This document shows positions 61,303-64,000 of a DNA stretch of 64,000 nt, piece by piece. Positions within the stretch are counted from its first letter, which is position 1. Every line of letters starts with the position of its first letter. The stretch comes from Corynebacterium callunae DSM 20147. GTDB taxonomy: Bacteria; Actinomycetota; Actinomycetes; Mycobacteriales; Mycobacteriaceae. Where the stretch lies: assembly GCF_000344785.1 (NCBI RefSeq), contig NC_020506.1, forward strand, positions 310,001 through 374,000, read 5' to 3'. A model generated the notes under the pieces. The model was not told where the DNA came from. It did no database searches and saw only the letters and a list, made by a program, of their open reading frames with translations. A program made the position numbers and the translations under genes.

Positions 61303-62931
61303 ATGAATGATAGAGGATCTGCTCCTGCAAATGAGGTAGATGAGCGGCAAGTGGAAACGCCGTCAGCGAATTGGCTGGCAAATAAGAAGGTGTGGATTGC
61401 TGCACTCAGTGCAGTGCTGATCCTCGTGCTTATTCTTGGTTTAATTCTGATTCCGCGTGGCTCAGATGATCAAGAAGCAATGCCTGAGTCTAATTCTGTA
61501 GAGAAGTCTGAGGGGGATACGAGTGTAGTTCTCGATTCAGACGGCGATGGAATCCTAGATGTCGTAGAGGTGGCCGGGTGGAAAACTGAGGCGGGTGCCA
61601 CCTATGCCACGGATCCAAAACTTGCAGATACTGATGGCGATGGCTTGAACGATAGCGAAGAAGCTGGTGCCGAGGTTTCTGAAGGCGTGTACAAGGGTGT
61701 TGCTAATCCTCTCAAGTCAGATTCCGATGATGATGGGCTTGATGATAAGACTGAGCTTGCCGGCGGCATGACCCTGGATGGTCGAGCTTTCACGCTGGAT
61801 CCTCAAAGGGCCGACACTGATGCCGATCAGCTTTCTGATCTTGACGAAGTTGATTACGGCACTCATCCGAATTTGGCAGATACTGATGGCGATGGGCTAG
61901 ATGATTTTTATGAACTCTATGTAATCGGCACTGATGCACTTTCCCTAGACACTGATGGTGATTCCTATGATGACGCATTTGAGGATGCAAACCGTGCATC
62001 CAGAGAGCTAGATCCGCAGTTTCCAGATGTCCAAGTTACCAAGACAGAGTGGGCTACGGATGTTGCTCAAGGTGTGTTGTTTGGCGACTTGATGGAAAAA
62101 GATACGGTTCCATTTTTTATTGGCATGTTATCTGTGGGCGCTCTTGGCTTTATTCCGATTATAGGAGGGGGGCTATCTTCGGTAGCAGATATTCGTGATG
62201 CCATTGCTGCGTTGGTGAAGCAGGATTATGTTACCTGTGGAATTGCCCTTGTTGGGATAATTCCATTTGCTGGAGATGCAGTGGCACTTGGTAAAAAAGT
62301 AGAGAAGTTCATCGCGAGAGCTCCTCATCTAGCGCCCCAAGTGGCTGGTGTTATTTCTCGGGCTCCTAAATTTACGGACGATACCAAAGAATTCCTTCTT
62401 AAAAAGGTGTGGGGACAGAGCTGGGATCACTTGATCTCCGAAGGTTCAACCAAAGCTTCTTTAATAAGGCTCAGCAACGATGGCCGAACAAATATCACTT
62501 TTCTCAGCAAGATAATTAAGGAACGTCCGGGTCATAAAAAAGGGCGTTCAGTTAGCCCTATGAAGGATGGAAGAGATGGCGAAGAATGGTTAAAGAAGAA
62601 TATCCAAACTAAGAGCGGGGCGGTCTCTTCCCAAAAAGTCCTTAAAACCGATGGATGTGTGCAGGTTTGTAACTCCTCGAATCGCCGTTTTGATGTTTTT
62701 GCAGATGGCATCGCACATGAATCAAAGGTGGGGTACACCACTCTGACTGAAAGCATTAAGAAGCAAATTGAATCTGATGCGTATTTGATGAAGACAGGCC
62801 AAATCGACGGCGCTCAGTGGCACTTTTTCCCAAGTGAAATCGCACAGTCAGGTCGCTTGGGTCCTAGTGAGCCTTTACTTGATCTTCTTGATCAGCACGG
62901 GATAAAGTACACTATTCACCTTCCCAAATAA
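61303..62931 (+). CDS. Membrane-anchored protein with TSP3 calcium repeats and C-terminal PD-(D/E)XK nuclease-like toxin domain
   Basis: 542 residues. Residues 1-29 are cytoplasmic, 30-50 form one helix (WIAALSAVLILVLILGLILI), then an acidic region with six thrombospondin-type-3-like Ca loops at about 78, 109, 140, 171, 193 and 216 (DSDGDGILD, DTDGDGLND, DSDDDGLDD and variants). Residues 265-340 are hydrophobic and resemble pre-toxin segments (FIPIIGGGLSSVADIRDAIAA ends this region's first part). The C-terminal ~120 residues look like a restriction-endonuclease-fold toxin: RRFDVFADG, HESKVGYTT (Asp464, Glu473, Lys475), KKQIESDAYLM and GAQWHFFPSE. No export signal besides the helix and no obvious immunity gene adjacent. 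Toxin role is inference. Confidence 0.75.
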   Translation: MNDRGSAPANEVDERQVETPSANWLANKKVWIAALSAVLILVLILGLILIPRGSDDQEAMPESNSVEKSEGDTSVVLDSDGDGILDVVEVAGWKTEAGATYATDPKLADTDGDGLNDSEEAGAEVSEGVYKGVANPLKSDSDDDGLDDKTELAGGMTLDGRAFTLDPQRADTDADQLSDLDEVDYGTHPNLADTDGDGLDDFYELYVIGTDALSLDTDGDSYDDAFEDANRASRELDPQFPDVQVTKTEWATDVAQGVLFGDLMEKDTVPFFIGMLSVGALGFIPIIGGGLSSVADIRDAIAALVKQDYVTCGIALVGIIPFAGDAVALGKKVEKFIARAPHLAPQVAGVISRAPKFTDDTKEFLLKKVWGQSWDHLISEGSTKASLIRLSNDGRTNITFLSKIIKERPGHKKGRSVSPMKDGRDGEEWLKKNIQTKSGAVSSQKVLKTDGCVQVCNSSNRRFDVFADGIAHESKVGYTTLTESIKKQIESDAYLMKTGQIDGAQWHFFPSEIAQSGRLGPSEPLLDLLDQHGIKYTIHLPK

Positions 62932-62968
62932 GCAACTGAAAAGGCCGAACCCCGCGCACTGGTGCAGT

Positions 62969-63007
62969 GGCGGGGGAGAGGAGCGTCGACAAGCACGCTT
63001 TTAATAA
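62969..63007. repeat. Short direct repeat flanking the toxin-like gene, right copy
   Basis: GGCGGGGGAGAGGAGCGTCG then ACAAGCACGCTTTTAATAAG. It includes the ramB stop codon (63001-63003) and so is probably the original copy. Confidence 0.65.
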
Positions 63008-64000
63008 GGCGCGATTGTTGATTCGTGGGCGTCGATGTTAATGCGTCCATGCACCGAGGGGAAGGCGCGCTGCGCGCAGTTCTCGCGGGTGCACACGCGG
63101 CAACCGGAACCGATCGGAGTGGCGGTGGAAAGATCCTGCAGGTTGAAGCCTCGCGAATAGACGGTTCGATCCGCGTGGCGGGCCTCGCAGCCAAGGCCGA
63201 TGGCGAACATCTTATCCACCTCACCATAACGGGCCTCGTGGTGTCGTACAGTGCGCGAAATCCACAGGTAGTTACGCCCATCGGGCATCTGCGCGAATTG
63301 GCGCAGTACTTGGCCGGGGTTGGTGAAGGTTTCAAAAACATTCCATAGCGGGCAGGTTCCGCCGTAGTGGGTGAAGTGGAAACCGGTGGCGGATTGGCGC
63401 TTGGACATATTGCCGGCGCGATCAACTCGCACAAAGGTAAAGGGGATGCCGCGCAGGTTGGGGCGCTGCAGGGTGGACAGGCGGTGCGCGGTGGTCTCAT
63501 ATCCCACGCCAAAGAGCTGTCCGAGGAATTCAATGTCATAGCCGGACTTCTCGGCTTCATTGTGGAAAATCTTATAAGGCAGCATGACGGCTGCGGCAAA
63601 GTAGGAAGCCACACCGCGGATCGCTAGGGTGCGGGCTTCGGGGGTGGACCAGATGCCATCGTCCACAATGCCTTCAATGAGGTCATTGGCTTCCAGGTAA
63701 CCCAGCTCGGTGGCCATGCGGAAAGCTTTTTGACCAGGGCTGAGGCGGGCATGGATAGTTAGTAGCCGGGTTTCGGGATTGAAGTGGTGCAGGGTGCCGG
63801 TTTCCTCTTTGGAGGTTTCGATGGTGACATCGTGATCCAGCTGCAGCCGGCGGGTGATTGAATCTTCCATGGCACGCGCATCATAAGGCTGCCAACCTAG
63901 CTGTGCGGCAATGGCTTCCGCACGGCGATCGAGGGCATCAAAGTAATTCTGGCGCGCATAAATAAAATCTCGCACTTCCTCATGCGGCATGCTCACGGCT
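63001..64000 (-). CDS. ramB: RamB-type transcriptional regulator (N-terminus beyond window)
   Basis: The C-terminal 333 codons of the short-chain-fatty-acyl regulator family to which C. glutamicum RamB belongs, a repressor of acetate-metabolism genes. The frame is open to base 64000; the family's N-terminal HTH (about 140 residues) lies outside. Visible are [39 protein letters not shown] and the Cys-containing C-terminal domain: [35 protein letters not shown] and [20 protein letters not shown]. The internal Met codons near the edge are not starts. Gene order lpd-galU-ybaK-ramB supports the name. Confidence 0.9.
   Translation of the reverse strand, partial: AVSMPHEEVRDFIYARQNYFDALDRRAEAIAAQLGWQPYDARAMEDSITRRLQLDHDVTIETSKEETGTLHHFNPETRLLTIHARLSPGQKAFRMATELGYLEANDLIEGIVDDGIWSTPEARTLAIRGVASYFAAAVMLPYKIFHNEAEKSGYDIEFLGQLFGVGYETTAHRLSTLQRPNLRGIPFTFVRVDRAGNMSKRQSATGFHFTHYGGTCPLWNVFETFTNPGQVLRQFAQMPDGRNYLWISRTVRHHEARYGEVDKMFAIGLGCEARHADRTVYSRGFNLQDLSTATPIGSGCRVCTRENCAQRAFPSVHGRINIDAHESTIAPY

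Noticed and set aside
61533..61985. Tandem DNA repeat or CRISPR-like periodicity inside the toxin-like gene
   Set aside because: The periodicity comes from repeated Asp/Gly codons of TSP3-like loops with variable spacing, not from conserved DNA repeats with spacers. No CRISPR array was seen anywhere.
63001..63996. RamB-like frame read as a complete 331-residue protein
   Set aside because: The frame stays open to the window edge and the family needs an N-terminal HTH; the internal start codons are not real starts.

Overview
The window looks like chromosomal DNA of a Corynebacterium close to C. glutamicum. The evidence is mycolyltransferase genes (cmt1 type), a RamB-type regulator next to lpd-galU-ybaK, a fused rmlCD gene, an adhC-type alcohol dehydrogenase, and several genes with a -10 box directly before the start codon (leaderless style). 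From memory, the backbone order (ushA ... adhC, rmlACDB, cmt1, wzz/ptp/polysaccharide genes, murA/murB paralogues, lpd, galU, ybaK, ramB) follows the C. glutamicum chromosome; this was not checked against a database.

Layout. 1-5.0 kb: cell-envelope glycosyltransferases, an RNase H-like protein and secreted 5'-nucleotidase UshA. 5.0-15.4 kb: an insertion-like region of different character. It has long stretches without genes, a broken NhaA-DsbA gene, a formaldehyde dehydrogenase-like enzyme, a UvrA-like ABC protein, and a coupled DJ-1/PfpI plus ABM-domain pair. It ends in a run of hairpins just before adhC. 15.5-20.3 kb: adhC, a decayed AraC/GyrI-type regulator, and a creatininase-like plus MHS-transporter module bracketed by two copies of a 178-bp repeat. 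20.3-23.6 kb: dTDP-rhamnose operon (rmlB-rmlCD-rmlA, minus strand). 23.9-31.2 kb: a NYN-domain protein, an iron-siderophore binding lipoprotein with a siderophore-interacting reductase, and a minus-strand group of S9 peptidase, M1 peptidase and multispanning membrane protein.

31-40.7 kb carries an old tandem duplication. An S9 peptidase gene and a cmt1 mycolyltransferase gene each occur twice. The second S9 copy is a pseudogene. The two cmt1 copies look identical over about 1.16 kb although their flanks have diverged, which suggests recent gene conversion. Different cargo sits inside each unit: an excalibur-domain protein plus FUSC transporter in one, an ATP-grasp plus HAD pair in the other.

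41.2-57.7 kb is an AT-rich, all-plus-strand surface-polysaccharide cluster of the Wzx/Wzy type. It holds a Wzz/BY-kinase, a low-molecular-weight tyrosine phosphatase, four genes matching the PglF/PglE/PglC/PglD steps (UDP-di-N-acetylbacillosamine-like sugar made and loaded on lipid), three glycosyltransferases, a UDP-sugar dehydrogenase, a flippase, MurA and MurB paralogues and a Wzy-like polymerase. 57.9-64 kb returns to backbone: a 36-codon hydrophobic peptide gene, lpd, galU, ybaK and ramB. Between ybaK and ramB lies an accessory gene for a membrane-anchored protein with Ca-binding repeats and a C-terminal PD-(D/E)XK nuclease-like toxin domain, flanked by short direct repeats.

No tRNA, rRNA, CRISPR array or intact insertion sequence was recognised. 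All comparisons were made by eye.
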